A DNA stretch of 64,000 bases. Source: Erodium maritimum. Taxonomy: Eukaryota > Streptophyta > Magnoliopsida > Geraniales > Geraniaceae. The notes beneath the pieces are model-generated. The model did no database searches. It had not been told where the DNA came from and was given only the letters and a program-made list of their open reading frames with translations. Position numbers and translations under genes: made by a program. Positions 1 to 10,631 of the stretch are shown here, one piece after another. The stretch is from assembly GCA_963921825.1 (NCBI GenBank), contig OY997590.1, forward strand, positions 36,659,039 through 36,723,038, written 5' to 3'. Each line of letters starts with the position of its first letter. Position 1 is the first letter of the stretch.

Positions 1-655
1 TTTGGGGTTTTGAACCCGTGTATTACTGTTGGTGTGTCGTGGGTGGCCATGAGTGTCGTTGGGGTGTTGAACCCGTGTATTACTGTTGGTGTGTCGTGGG
101 TGGCCATGAGTGTCGTTGGGGTGTTGAACCCGTGTATTACTGTTGGTGTGTCGTGGGTGGCCATGAGTGTCGTTGGGGTGTTGAACCCGTGTATTACTGT
201 TGGTGTGTCATGGGTGGCCATGAGTGTCGTTGTGGTGTTGAACCCGTGTATTACTGTTGGTGTGTCGTGGGTGGCCATGAGTGCCGTTGGGGTGTTGAAC
301 CCGTGTATTACTGTTGGTGTGTCATGGGTGGGCATGAGTGTCGTTGGGGTGTTGAACCCGTGTATTACTGTTGGTGTGTCGTGGGTGGCCATGAGTGTCG
401 TTGGGGTGTTGAACCCGTGTTTTACTATTTGTGTGTCGTGGGTGGCCATGAGTGCCCGTAGGTAGTTGAACCCGTGTTTTACTGTTTGTGTGTCGTGGGT
501 GGTCAGGTGTGCCTTTGGGGTGTTGAACCCGTGTTTTACTATTGGCGTGTCGTGGGTGGCCATGTGTGCCTTTGGGATGTTAACCCGTGTATTACTATTG
601 GTGTGTTGTGGGTGGCCATGAGTGCCTTTGGGGTGTTGAACCTTGGGTGTTGATT
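1..655 (+). repeat. 57-bp tandem array inside the gypsy LTR
   Basis: At least eight near-identical 57-bp units, then three or four diverged ones. Each unit holds TTGAACCCGTGT and GTGGCCATGAGTG. Because 57 is divisible by three, the array stays open in two frames and gives false repetitive ORFs (10-465 and 18-461). It lies wholly within the LTR and recurs in the other LTRs of the family, so it is a structural part of the LTR and not a gene. Confidence 0.93.
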
Positions 656-1589
656 GTGATTGCCTGAGGTTGGGGGCCCGCCTGACAATAAAGGGGTCCT
701 GTGGTCGCGCGCGTGGGGGTTGGCTAGCCTTCCGACTAACCATCGGTAAAATTGTGCATTCTTTTGCCCGAGGTTGGGGGCCCGCCTGACAATAAAAGGG
801 TTCTGTGGTCGCGCGCGTGGGGGTTGGCTAGCCTTCCGGGTTAACCACCGGTAAAGTTGTGCATTCTTCGGCGATGAACGGTGGCTCCCCTTCCGACCAG
901 CTATCGGAAAAGTATTGCGTTATATGTCGCTCACAGGTCGACCGCCTGGCCCGACTGCGTTCGGGGGATGTTGCGTGGGGCAGACTCAAGCCCAGCCGGT
1001 TAGCAACCGGCACTGAGTAGCTGGAGTGCGATCCTTTTTGATCTTGTTTGTTGTGTGCTATCCTTTGTGATCTTGGGTGTTGCGTGGTTATCTTTTGCGT
1101 CTTTGGTGGAGGTCGTAACCGCTGTGTCGGGTCTTCATTACGCGTCCGGGTTTGAGTCGGTTGGGGAAAGTAACAGTTTTCGTGTGACAGTCGGGTTACT
1201 TGAGTTTGAGGATGGTAGTCCCCGGTGTTTGGTTTGTTGATGGTGTTTCCGGCATTTTCTGCTAGTATGTCGTAGTCAGTCTGGTATCCGTGGTGGTGAG
1301 CGAACGCTCACCCCTAGCTGTTTTTCCTACAGGTACTGGTCGCGAGACGGACTAGGGGAACTCTCAAAGCTTGAAGAGCTGGGAGCGGGAGTTCGGGTTT
1401 TGGGGAGTTTAGCGACGTACGCTTTGTTTATCGTGTCCGCTTGTTTTGGACGTACTTTTAAGTTGTAAAAGATTATTTTGATTAACTAAATGTTGATTTT
1501 AAGCGGTTTACTTAAAAGGGTTTGAAAATTGTTTTATTGTTTCACCGTTCGCGTTCCGGGTTCGGTTCTACCGAATTTTGGGTGAGACA
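1..1589 (+). repeat. 5' LTR of gypsy A (right part only)
   Basis: It matches the last 1.6 kb of the LTR at 7423-10631 nearly base for base and ends GGGTGAGACA, followed after a few bases by the primer site. The usual end in this family is GGGGCGTGACA, so it carries small changes at the tip. It contains the 57-bp tandem array, two GC-rich modules beginning near 660 and 770 and the palindromic GGTGAGCG/CGCTCACC hairpin at 1295-1312. Confidence 0.9.
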
Positions 1590-1592
1590 GTT

Positions 1593-1604
1593 TGGTATCA
1601 GAGC
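1593..1604 (+). other. Primer binding site of gypsy A (initiator tRNA-Met)
   Basis: TGGTATCAGAGC just after the LTR end is the standard plant primer site complementary to the 3' end of initiator tRNA-Met. It is followed by a small hairpin, CGAGGT-ttcac-ACCTCG, also present after the primer sites of elements C and D. Confidence 0.92.
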
Positions 1605-1786
1605 ACGAGGTTTCACACCTCGCACTGTACGTCAATTAGGTGGGGAGAGTTGAGTTATTAAAAGTCTCGTCGTGCGTTTGTTGCGCAAGTCGGAAATCGT
1701 GTGTAGACCCGTAGTGACATGAGTCCTGTTTGTGATTGTGTGTATGTGCAGTATTATTATTCTGGCATAATGATTGTGTGTTGCTG

Positions 1787-4700
1787 TGTCACACCCCAAT
1801 TTCAGTAAACCGAACTCGGGACGCGAACATTTAAAATAACAAAACACTTTGAAACCTTTTCCATTTAAACACTTTAAAATACCAGTTTAGTTCAACCAAA
1901 TCATATTTACAACTTAAAACACGTCCCAACAAGTGGACAAAAACATGGTATACGTCGCTAGACTCAAATAACCCAGAATCCCGCTTCTAGCTCTTCAAGC
2001 TTCAGAAGCTCACCTAGTCCAGCCTGCGAACGGTACCTGTAGGAAAAGCAGCTAGGGGTGAGCGTTCGCTCACCACCACGGATAACAGACTGACTACGAC
2101 ATAATTAGCAGACAAAGCCGGTAACACCAACACGAACTCAACATCGGGGAACACAATCCCCAACCCAAGTACTCCGACTGAACACACACCCACAGTTACC
2201 TTCCTTGACCAACTCAACACCCTGACACGTAGAGTAGACCCGACACAACCATTGACGACCTCCACCAAAGACACGACAGATAAATACGCAACGCCAACCA
2301 AGATCACAAAGGATCGCACACCAAACAAGATCACAAAGGATCGCATACCAGCTGCCAACTGCTTAGTGCAAAGAACGCTCGCAACCTCCCGAGACTCTAA
2401 CTCGGTCAGGCCAGCCAAAGAACGCTCACAATCTCCCGAGACTCTAACTCGGTCAGCTCAGCCGAAGAATGCTCGCAACTTACCGAGACTCTAACTCGTA
2501 AGCCAGCCAAAGAATGCTCGCAACTTACCGAGACTCTAACTCGTAAGCCAGCCAAAGAATGCTCACAAACCCAAACCACACACGCGCGGCCAGGACCCCT
2601 CTATTGACGGGCGGGCCCCCTACCCCGTCTGAACATTCAGACGCGTGTGTTCGTGGACCCCCGTTTCATGAAGCGGGCCCCCAACCTCAGGTAACCACAA
2701 TCACAATCACAAGCAAGTTCAACGACCAGTACCAACACAGGTTCAGCACTCACAGGCACTCATGGCCACCAAGACATCAACGGTAAAACTCGGACTCAAC
2801 AGCCCTACAGGCACTCACGGTCTCCCAAGATACACCAACAGTAACTCACGGGCTCAACAACCCCACAGGCACTCACGGCCACTCAAACCACCAACAGTAA
2901 AGACACGGGTTCACAACCCCACGAGCACTCATGACCACCCAAAACACCAAAGGTAAAGACACGGGTTCAACAACCCCACGGGCACTCATGGCCACCCAAA
3001 ACACCAAAGGTAAAGACACGGGTTCAACAACCCCACGGGCACTCATGGCCACCCAAAACACCAAAGGTAAAGACACGGGTTCAACGACCCCACGGGCACT
3101 CATGGCCACCCAAAACACCAAAGGTAAAGACACGGGTTCAACGACCCCACGGGCACTCATGGTCACCCAAAACTCAACAATAATACACGCTCGCAACTTA
3201 CCGAGACTCTAACTCGTAAGCCAGCCAAAGAATGCTCTCAACCCCCCGAGACTCTAACTCGGTCAGGCCAGCCGAAGACACCAACAGTAAAACACGGGCT
3301 CTCATGGCCACCCAAGACACAACAGTAATACACGGGCTCTCATGGCCACTCAAGACACAATTACACAAACAACCTCTAGCATAACCAATGCCTTCAACAG
3401 TTCACAATCAACCTCCGGGCATGGTCATATGCCTCCAGTACTCCTAATCTCGATAAGTTCACAATCAACCTCCGGGCATGGTCATATGCCTCCAGTAATT
3501 CTAATAACGCTAAGTTCTCTGCTCCTACGACACTACTAAGTGTCACATGCATTTCCAATATTCGCTACGTTCCCGTATCATGCCTTTCTAATATTCGATA
3601 ACTTACTTAACCCACGACACCCCGGTGTCACATGCAATTCTACTGTTAACTTTCCCTAGTCAGGGCCGAGATCCGGCTACTTTTCCCTACCTCGTGCGTG
3701 TTCTCCAAAAGCCAACCAACGAGCTCCGGTGATGATCTCAGTCACTCACCTCGCTTTCCCTTGCCTCGGTTCGTGACACGGTCTAAAAGAACACAATTTA
3801 AAGGCACTTAACAACTCGCAGGAATAAACTGAAAACCATTAAACTTGGTACCCAAACTTAACCCTGACAATGTCGATCATTCCCAAACTTCCCAATTACT
3901 CGACATTGTCGATAAGGAACCCGTAAAGGCCCGATTCGCCCGACATGGCGAATCTGCCCGGGTTTTGTAAATGCCCTTCCGGGGCTCCAAAAATTCCCGT
4001 TTTTGTTTCTACGGTCTTAGAATAATTCAAGGGTCCCAATGTGCTTGACCGAATCGAATTCCGACTCCCGAGTCAATTAATTACCGTTTCAAGTTTCTAA
4101 AACCCGTTAATTACAACTTTTACATTTTAATTCCAAATTTCGATTCGGTTATGGATAAATGGTCTGGGGAACATTCTAAACCACCCGAACACAAAAACCC
4201 GATACCCGGGCATGTGGGCCCCACACGGCCACAATGGCAAAATTCCCTTTTTGCCCCAAAACGTTCCTAACGAACCCCAAACCTCAACCATTCAACTTTA
4301 AACCAATTCTAACCCAAAACCCAACCATATTTGAATCGTTTAAACTCAAAACCTAAAATTCGAACTTAACAAAACGAAAATCGGTTAGGTGCTCACCGTA
4401 GAGAATGACGGTGTGAACCCGATTCTTCTATCGTTGAGACGATCCAACGACTTGATCGACGGGAAAAGCCACAAATATCCAAACTCTCTTCTTTCTAACA
4501 CCACTTTCTCTCTCCAAGTCTTCCTTTTTTTTTGAAATGAACGTGTAACATAACCACCCTTTCCTTTTATTTTGTTTTAAAAACTCAAAACTAATACTTA
4601 ATTACAAACTAACACTAAAAGTAGTCTTCTCATGTCTTGTCCAACAAACCTAACACCACCACATTGGTGACATGTGGCAAGTGGGTCCCACACCTTTTTG

Positions 4701-5103
4701 GAAAATATCTTCTAAATATTTTCCACTAAGATTCGCGAAAATCGAACGTTTCGGGCCCCGAACGGGCACTTTTTCCAAGAAATTACGAAACTTGGCGGGC
4801 TACAAGGAAACGGCTCAACTAAGACCGCTGCGACGACGGCTAAGCTTTTTGGATCCAAAACGGTGCTCAAATGGACCAAAACGTCGCTTAGTTGACTTTT
4901 CCAGCGAAAAGTCAACATTTACCAAAGTGATCAGAAAGTTGCCCTGAGTCCCCTGGAACTCACTTTGGTCGATAACGGGGTCAACTTAAGTCCGGTATGA
5001 CACTCGGGGTCATTTTAGGTTTGATTAAGTGTCAGTCTTAAAATTTTTAAATTTTCCTGTTTTTCGCAGGTTTGACTGGCGTTGACCGGGAGTGGTTATT
5101 ACA
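1787..5103 (-). mobile_element. Solo gypsy LTR (reverse), TSD TGCTG
   Basis: Reverse-oriented LTR, TGTCACACCCC at the left and GTGGTTATTACA at the right (reverse complement starts TGTAATAACCACTCCC). Perfect 5-bp duplications TGCTG flank it at 1782-1786 and 5104-5108, and the leader of element A reads straight through when it is removed. No internal sequence or primer site adjoins it, so it is a solo LTR left by LTR-LTR recombination. Its terminal sequences are closest to those of element C. Confidence 0.94.
2740..3360 (-). repeat. 57-bp-type tandem array in the reverse solo LTR
   Basis: Reverse-complement relatives of the LTR array (motif GGGCACTCATGGCCACCC), about ten units, several almost identical at 2930-3170. 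Unit length here is about 57 bp. The run of open frames at 2873-3212 is a by-product of the array. Confidence 0.88.
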
Positions 5104-5108
5104 TGCTG

Positions 5109-6165
5109 CGTGAAACGTTTTTAAACTGTCGCGACTCGACTCAGGAGCGCTCCTGTAGTCGAACGTGACGGTGCTGATATCAAGTGGGTACAAGTTAGTT
5201 CGGGGACGCCTGGACCGGGTTGTAACTACGTGATGTCAAAAATGAGATTTTATGATGAAAGGGAGAAAAGTTTTAAAATTTGTTGGCCCGGTGGGCGTGT
5301 TTTTAAATCTGTTGGCCCGGTGGGCGTGTTTTGATTTTGGTTGGCCTTGTCGGCTTGTATTTGAGGTTGGGTGACTTGAAATTGTCTGTGAGTCGTTGTG
5401 CGTGAGTTGTTAAATTGGTGATCGAGCGTGTGACGCTTAAGACCGTGTTTGGGGTTAAAAAAAGGGTAAAAATGGAGTCTGAAACGAATTTGGGTTTGGG
5501 GTTCCTGTCTTGTTCCACCGTCTTGATTGTGTAGGTTGAGTGTTGGTTTTGCATGGTTGTGTAAATGATTGTGTTGGTTGTAGAGGCCGTAAGTTCGGTG
5601 TTAAAGGGTGAGGTCTTGGGTTCGAGACTCATCAATGACCTACTGTAGTGATACAGCGCCTCGATGTGAGAGTCTCACCACGGAGAGGGGTTAGGGTTGA
5701 TGCGCTGCGGCGCCATACGAACTAGGTTTCCCCTATGTGAACGGGTGTTCGAGGTTTCCCTCACGTGAACAAGTGGTTTGAGGTTTCCTTCACGTGAGTT
5801 GGTTATTCGAGGTTTCCGTCGCGTGAACGGGTGGTTTGAGGTTTCCTTCACGTGCGTGGGTTATTTGAGGTTTCCCCACGTGATCGGGTAATTGGGGTAT
5901 TGAGGTTGTGAGCAATAGTGGCTTGTTGAGTTGAGAATATGATCCCCATTTGAGGTTTCCCTTATGTAAGCGAGTATTTGAGGTATTGATAGCGTGAGCA
6001 GTGTGACGTTTTGGTATCAGGTTTTGAGGTAGTAGTCTGCCCTGGTTAGATTGGTAAGTCGTTAGTGCTTTACTAGTATGCCATAATCGAACGGGTGTCC
6101 GTGGAGGTGAGCAGAACGCTCATCTCCTTTACTACTTTTCCCGCAGGGGACGAGTAGCGAATACT
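5109..6165 (+). other. Leader of gypsy A, second part
   Basis: Continuation, after the solo LTR, of the untranslated leader that starts at 1605. It matches the leader of element C and the first part of the leader of element D. It carries a 14-bp perfect palindrome (5142-5155), repeated TTGGCCCGGTGGGCGTGTTT modules (5281-5350), a degenerate array of roughly 30-bp units around GTGAACGGGTG and GAGGTTTCC (5720-5890), and near 6070-6160 a segment resembling the LTR end (GGTGAGCAGAACGCTCATC followed by TTTTCCCGCAG). The place where gag should be is occupied by this leader. Confidence 0.75.
5142..5155 (+). repeat. Leader palindrome CAGGAGCGCTCCTG
   Basis: Perfect 14-bp palindrome with flanking CGACT and AGTCG able to extend the stem. 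The counterparts are 24406-24417 (element C) and 63535-63548 (element D). Position downstream of the primer site and conservation fit an RNA dimerisation or packaging signal; this role is inferred. Confidence 0.6.
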
Positions 6166-6172
6166 GGTTTGG

Positions 6173-6420
6173 TTGCGGAAAGTTAAAAGTAAATGCATAG
6201 AGGATCGTGTGAAGGTTGTGCTATACCTTATCGGTGTGACTAATGGAGTGGTTGTTCGGTCGCTGATTTGGGCGTCATTTTTATTGGACATCGGAGCGTC
6301 ACACTCGTTTGCTTTGTCGAGTTGTGCTGAGATGTTGGGGATGAGTTTAGAGCCGTTTAGTTCACCCTTGCGTCTGGACACGCCGGTTGGGGGTGATGTG
6401 GTGTCGACTGGGATCGTCGT
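6173..6420 (+). pseudogene. Aspartic protease remnant of gypsy A
   Basis: The reading frame from 6173 matches the retropepsin of element D around ASHSF...CAE.LG.SLEP and LDTPVGG. The catalytic triad reads DIG instead of DTG, so the enzyme should be dead. Straight after the protease match, the sequence jumps to the integrase zinc-binding region (near 6420): RT and RNase H are deleted. No start codon context or gag precedes it. Function: in the complete element this enzyme cleaves the Gag-Pol polyprotein. Confidence 0.8.
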
Positions 6421-7371
6421 GCTAATTGGGAGTTACGGTATCATGGAGGTTTGCTCATACTGCGTAACGGTGGAGGCGACGAGCTGCGAGAGTCGCATTA
6501 TTCGCGTCTGACAGTGCACGTGGGTAGTGCTAAAAGGAGCGCGACATCAGGCGGCATATCTAGTGGAGCGGGATGCAGAGAGCGGTTGCGGAGTTAGTAT
6601 CGCGGTGCCTCACTCGTCAGCAGGTGAGAGCCGAACAACAGCGTCCCGCTGGATTATTGCAACCACTGCGGGTTGCACAGTGGAAATAGGGGCACGTCAC
6701 GATGGATTTCGTGAGCGGTTAGCCGAGTTCGCCTACAACAACTGCTTTCAGGCCAATATTGAGATGGCACCGTTCGAAGCGTTGTATGGTAGGCCGTGTC
6801 GGTCGCCCGTGTGCGGGGCGAAAGTGAGGAATGAGGGTCTACTGGGTCTAGAACTGGTCCGAGAAACGGCTGAGTCGGTCGTGCCGAAGCGTGAGCGGTT
6901 GAAGACCGCGTAGAGTCGGTAGGAGCTATGCTGACAGACGGCGCCGACCTCTCGAGTCAGCATTCGGTGACCATGTATCCCTGAAGGTGAGTCCGAAAGG
7001 TGGACTGGTGCGTTTCAACCACGGCGGAGGCAGGTTAGCCCCGCGGTGTATCGAGCCTTTCGAGGTCTTGAGTAGAGTGGGAGCAGTTGCATACCAACTT
7101 GCACTGCCACCGCAGCTTGGGAATATCCACGTTTCCCAGTTGCGGAAGTATATGCGGACCCCTCGCACGTCATTGAGTGGGCAGATGTCGAGGAAACGGG
7201 TGATGTCTCGTATAAGGAGACACCGATTTGGGAAATGGATCCACGGGAGCATGTCCTGCGCGGAAAGGTTATCCGCTTAGAACGGGTGCAGTGGCGGCAC
7301 CACGAGGCTGAGTCGACTTGGGAGCGCGAGAACGAGGTTCGCGTGGAGTGCCCTGATCTGTTCGACTCCTG
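6420..7371 (+). pseudogene. Integrase tail and chromodomain remnant of gypsy A
   Basis: Broken pieces in several frames. Near 6527-6690 lies the end of the integrase zinc-binding region; then the catalytic core is missing and the frame resumes at the core's far end (EFAYNNCFQA, MAPFEALYGRPCRSPVC at 6720-6830). It continues with the GPF-like region (6987-7140, KGGLVRF, LAPRCIEPFEVL, VAYQLALPPQLG) and a chromodomain-like segment in another frame (7240-7371, HHEAESTWE). The same core deletion occurs in element C. No enzyme could be made from it. Confidence 0.8.
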
Positions 7372-7410
7372 AGGTACGTCTGTTTTAAATTTCGCGGACG
7401 AAATTCCTTT

Positions 7411-7421
7411 AAGGGGGTAGA
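7411..7421 (+). other. Polypurine tract of gypsy A
   Basis: AAGGGGGTAGA directly before the 3' LTR start (TGTAAGAACC). The same tract is present at 28119-28129 in element C and, reversed, near 58226-58237 in element D. It primes plus-strand DNA synthesis. Confidence 0.85.
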
Positions 7422-7422
7422 T

Positions 7423-10400
7423 TGTAAGAACCTCTCCCGGTCAACGCTAGTCAAAGCGGCGAAAAATAGGAAAATTTAAAATTTTGGGACAGACACCTAA
7501 ATGAACCTAAATTTGACCCCGAGGGTCATATCGGACTTGAGTTGACCCCGATATCGACTAAAGTGAGTTCTGGGGGACTCAGGGTAACTTTCTGACCAAA
7601 TTGGGAAAGGTTGACCTTTTGTTGGAAAAGTCAACCGAGCGACGTTTTGGTCCGTTCGAGGCTCGTTTGGGACCCACTTGCCACATGTCACATAAGTGGT
7701 GGTGTTAGGTAATTTTGAACCTAATAAAAAGGAATGAGTGGTAGTTTGTAAATAAGAAGAGATTGGTTTGGTTTTAAAACAAATTAAAAGGAAATGAAAG
7801 GGGAAGTGTCGGCCAAATAAAAAAAAATAGAGAAGGAGGAGAGAGAAAGAAGAAAGAAGGAGAGGGAGAGAAGGAAAAGAAAAAGGAAAAAGGGTTAGGG
7901 CTTTACGATTTCCCGACGATCCAACCGACGAATCGTCTCAATGGTTGAAGAATCGAGCTCCCGTCATCATTCCCTACGATGAGAACCTAATTGATTTTCG
8001 TTTTGGTACGTTTAAAAATTAGGGTTTGTGTTTAAACGGGTTAAATATGGATGAGTCGAGGTGTAGGGTTCGTTGGGAACGTTTTGGAGCGAAAATTGAT
8101 CGGTTTCCGGTGACCGGAGGCTCGGGGGATCTCCGGCCACCGTGGGTGGTGGCTGGCCGGAGCTAGGACCAGCCAGCATGGTGGTGAACCGGTCCAGCCA
8201 CCCATGGCTAAGGGTGTCCGGGTGGGGCCCACGTGTTCGGGTCTCGGGTTTTCGTGTTCGGGTTATTTAGGACGATCCCCAAGTCGTTAATCCACCCCCG
8301 GAACGAATTTTGGAATTAAATTGTAAAAGTTGGAAATGACGGGTTTAGAAACTTGAAACGCGAATTAAATTTCTCGGAAGTTGGAAATTGATTCCGTCGA
8401 TTTCGTTGGAACCCTTGAATTATTCTAAGATCGTAGAAACGAAAACGCGAATTTTCTGAGCCCCGGAAGGGGTTTTCCAATCCCGGGCAGATTCGCCGAG
8501 CCGGGCAAATCGGGCTTTTCCGGGCCCATTATTGACAATGTCGAGTAATTGGGAAACTTGGGAGTGATCGACATTGTCGGGGTTGAGTTTGGGCGTCAAA
8601 TTCATTAAAATTCAGCTTTGTCTGCAAACTTAAAAAGTGTTTTAATTGTGATCTTGTTAGATCGTGCCGAGGACCGCGGCAAGGGAAAGCTAGGCTAGTG
8701 ATCACGAGCACGCCGGAGCTTGGGTGTGGACTTTTGGGAAAGCGTTACGAGGTAGGGAAAAGTAGCCGGATCTCGGCCTTGACTAGGGAAAGTTAACAGT
8801 AGAAATGCATGTGACACCTAGTGGTGTCGTAGGATAAGTAAGTTTATCGAACACTAGAAATGCAGGAGACACTTAGTGGTGTCGTATGATACGTGAACGT
8901 ATCGAACAATAGAAAGGCATGTGACACTTAGTAGTGTCGTAGGATAAGTGAGCTTATCGAACAATAGAAATACCGGTGGCTTTTAGTTGTGCCCTGAGGT
9001 TGATTGATTTTACTGTTGTGTGTTTGGGTGGCCATGAGTGCCCGTGGGGAGTTGAACCCGTATTTTACCATTGCGTGTCTTGGGTGGTCAGGTGTGCCTT
9101 TGGGGTGTTGGACCCGTGTTTTTACTGTTTGTGTGTCGTGGGTGGTCAGGTGTGCCTTTGGGGTGTTGAACCCGTGTATTACTGTTGGTGTGTCGTGGGT
9201 GGCCATGAGTGTCGTTGGGGTGTTGAACCCGTGTATTACTGTTGGTGTGTCGTGGGTGGCCATGAGTGTCGTTGGGGTGTTGAACCCGTGTATTACTGTT
9301 GGTGTGTCCTGGGTGGCCATGAGTGTCGTTGGGGTGTTGAACCCGTGTATTAATGTTGGTGTGTCATGGGTGGGCATGAGTGTCGTTGGGGTGTTGAACC
9401 CGTGTATTACTGTTGGTGTGTCGTGGGTGGCCATGAGTGCCGTTGGGGTGTTGAACCTGTGTTTTACTGTTTGTGTGTCGTGGGTGGCCATGAGTGCCCG
9501 TAGGTAGTTGAACCCGTGTTTTACTGTTTGTGTGTCGTGGGTGGTCAGGTGTGCCTTTGGGGTGTTGAACCCGTGTTTTACTTTTGGCGTGTCGTGGGTG
9601 GCCATGTGTGCCTTTGGGATGTTAACCCGTGTATTACTGTTGGTGTGTCGTGGGTGGCCATGAGTGCCTTTGGGGTGTTGAACCTTAGGTGTTGATTGTG
9701 ATTGCCTGAGGTTGAGGGCCCGCCTGACAATAAAGGGGTCATGTGGTCGCGCCCGTGGGGGTTGGCTAGCCTTGCGACTAACCATCGGTAAAGTTGTGCA
9801 TTCTTCTGCCTGAGGTTGGGGGCCCGCCTGACAATAAAGGGGTTCTGTGGTCGCGCGCGTGGGGGTTGGCTAGCCTTCCGGGTTAACCACCGGTAAAGTT
9901 GTGCATTCTTCCGCGATGAAAGGCGACTCCCCTTCCGACCAGCTATCGGAAATGTATTGCGTTATATGTCGCTAACAGGTCGACTGCCTAGCCCGACTGC
10001 GTTCGAGGGAAGTTGCGTGGTGCGGGCTCAAGCCCAGCCGGTTAGCAACCGGCACTGAGTAGCTGGAGTGCGATCCTTTTTGATCTTGTTTGTTGTGTGC
10101 GATCCTTTGTGATCTTGGGTGTTGCGTGGTTATCTTTTGCGTCTTTGGTGGAGGTCGTAACCGCTGTGTCGGGTCTACATTACGCGTACGGGTTTGAGTC
10201 GGCTGGCGAAAGTAACAGTTTTCGTGTGACAGTCGGGTTACTTGAGTTTGGGGATGGTAGTCCCCGGTGTTTGGTTTGTTGATGGTGTTTCCGGCATTTT
10301 ATGCTAGTATGCCGTAGTTAGTCTGGTATCTGTGGTGGTGAGCGAACGCTCACCCCTAGCTGCTTTTCCTACAGGTACTGGTCGCGAGACGGACTAGGGG

Positions 10401-10631
10401 AACTCTCGAAGCTTGAAGAGCTGGGAGCGGGAGTCCAGGGTTTTGGGAGTTTAGCGACGTACGCTTTGTTTATTGTGTCCGCTTGTTTTGGACGTACTTT
10501 TTAGTTGTAAAAGATTATTTTGATTAACTAAATGGTGATTTTAAGCGGTTTACTTAAAAGGGTTTGAAAATTGTTTTATTGTTTCACCGTTCGCATTCCG
10601 GGTTCGGTTATACCGAATTTGGGGCGTGACA
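7423..10631 (+). repeat. 3' LTR of gypsy A
   Basis: 3209 bp, starting TGTAAGAACC and ending GGGGCGTGACA. Contents in order: AT-rich start, purine-rich tract at 7800-7885, GC-rich segment at 8100-8270, hairpin with 11-bp arms (8534-8544 and 8568-8578), short repeats with GTGACACTTAG motifs (8805-8960), the 57-bp array (9003-9690), GC-rich modules, and the GGTGAGCG/CGCTCACC hairpin (10337-10354). No gene is present; the open frames are array by-products. Confidence 0.93.
9003..9690 (+). repeat. 57-bp tandem array in the 3' LTR of gypsy A
   Basis: About eleven units, the same consensus as at 1-655, with the most identical ones in the middle (9165-9420) and diverged units at both edges. The copy number and edge units differ from the 5' LTR, so the array has changed since insertion. 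Confidence 0.92.

Larger units (their letters stand above)
1..10631 (+). mobile_element. Gypsy element A: non-autonomous Ty3/gypsy (Tekay/Del-like), nested
   Basis: LTR retrotransposon whose 5' LTR runs in from outside the window. Order: partial 5' LTR, primer site, leader interrupted by a reverse solo LTR, protease remnant, integrase tail and chromodomain remnant, polypurine tract, full 3' LTR ending in GGGGCGTGACA. There is no gag, RT or RNase H. The right flank starts TCATA (10632-10636), the expected target duplication, whose partner lies left of the window. It is inserted in the upstream intron of the ULP1-like gene of a MULE. The clade call rests on the chromodomain-type 3' end, the long LTRs and the primer site and is an inference. 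Confidence 0.85.

Noticed and set aside
10-465. Long repetitive ORFs over the array (also 9004-9507, 8928-9785, 2873-3212)
   Set aside because: The 57-bp unit is a multiple of three, so any frame without a stop in one unit stays open. They lie within LTRs on both strands and have no start context.
1-655. CRISPR array
   Set aside because: The whole 57-bp unit is repeated with no unique spacers, in a plant LTR.
1593-1604. tRNA gene
   Set aside because: Only the 12 bases complementary to the tRNA 3' end are present; no cloverleaf.
5670-5710. Telomere-like GGGTTAGGG
   Set aside because: A single occurrence in the leaders of A and C, not an array.
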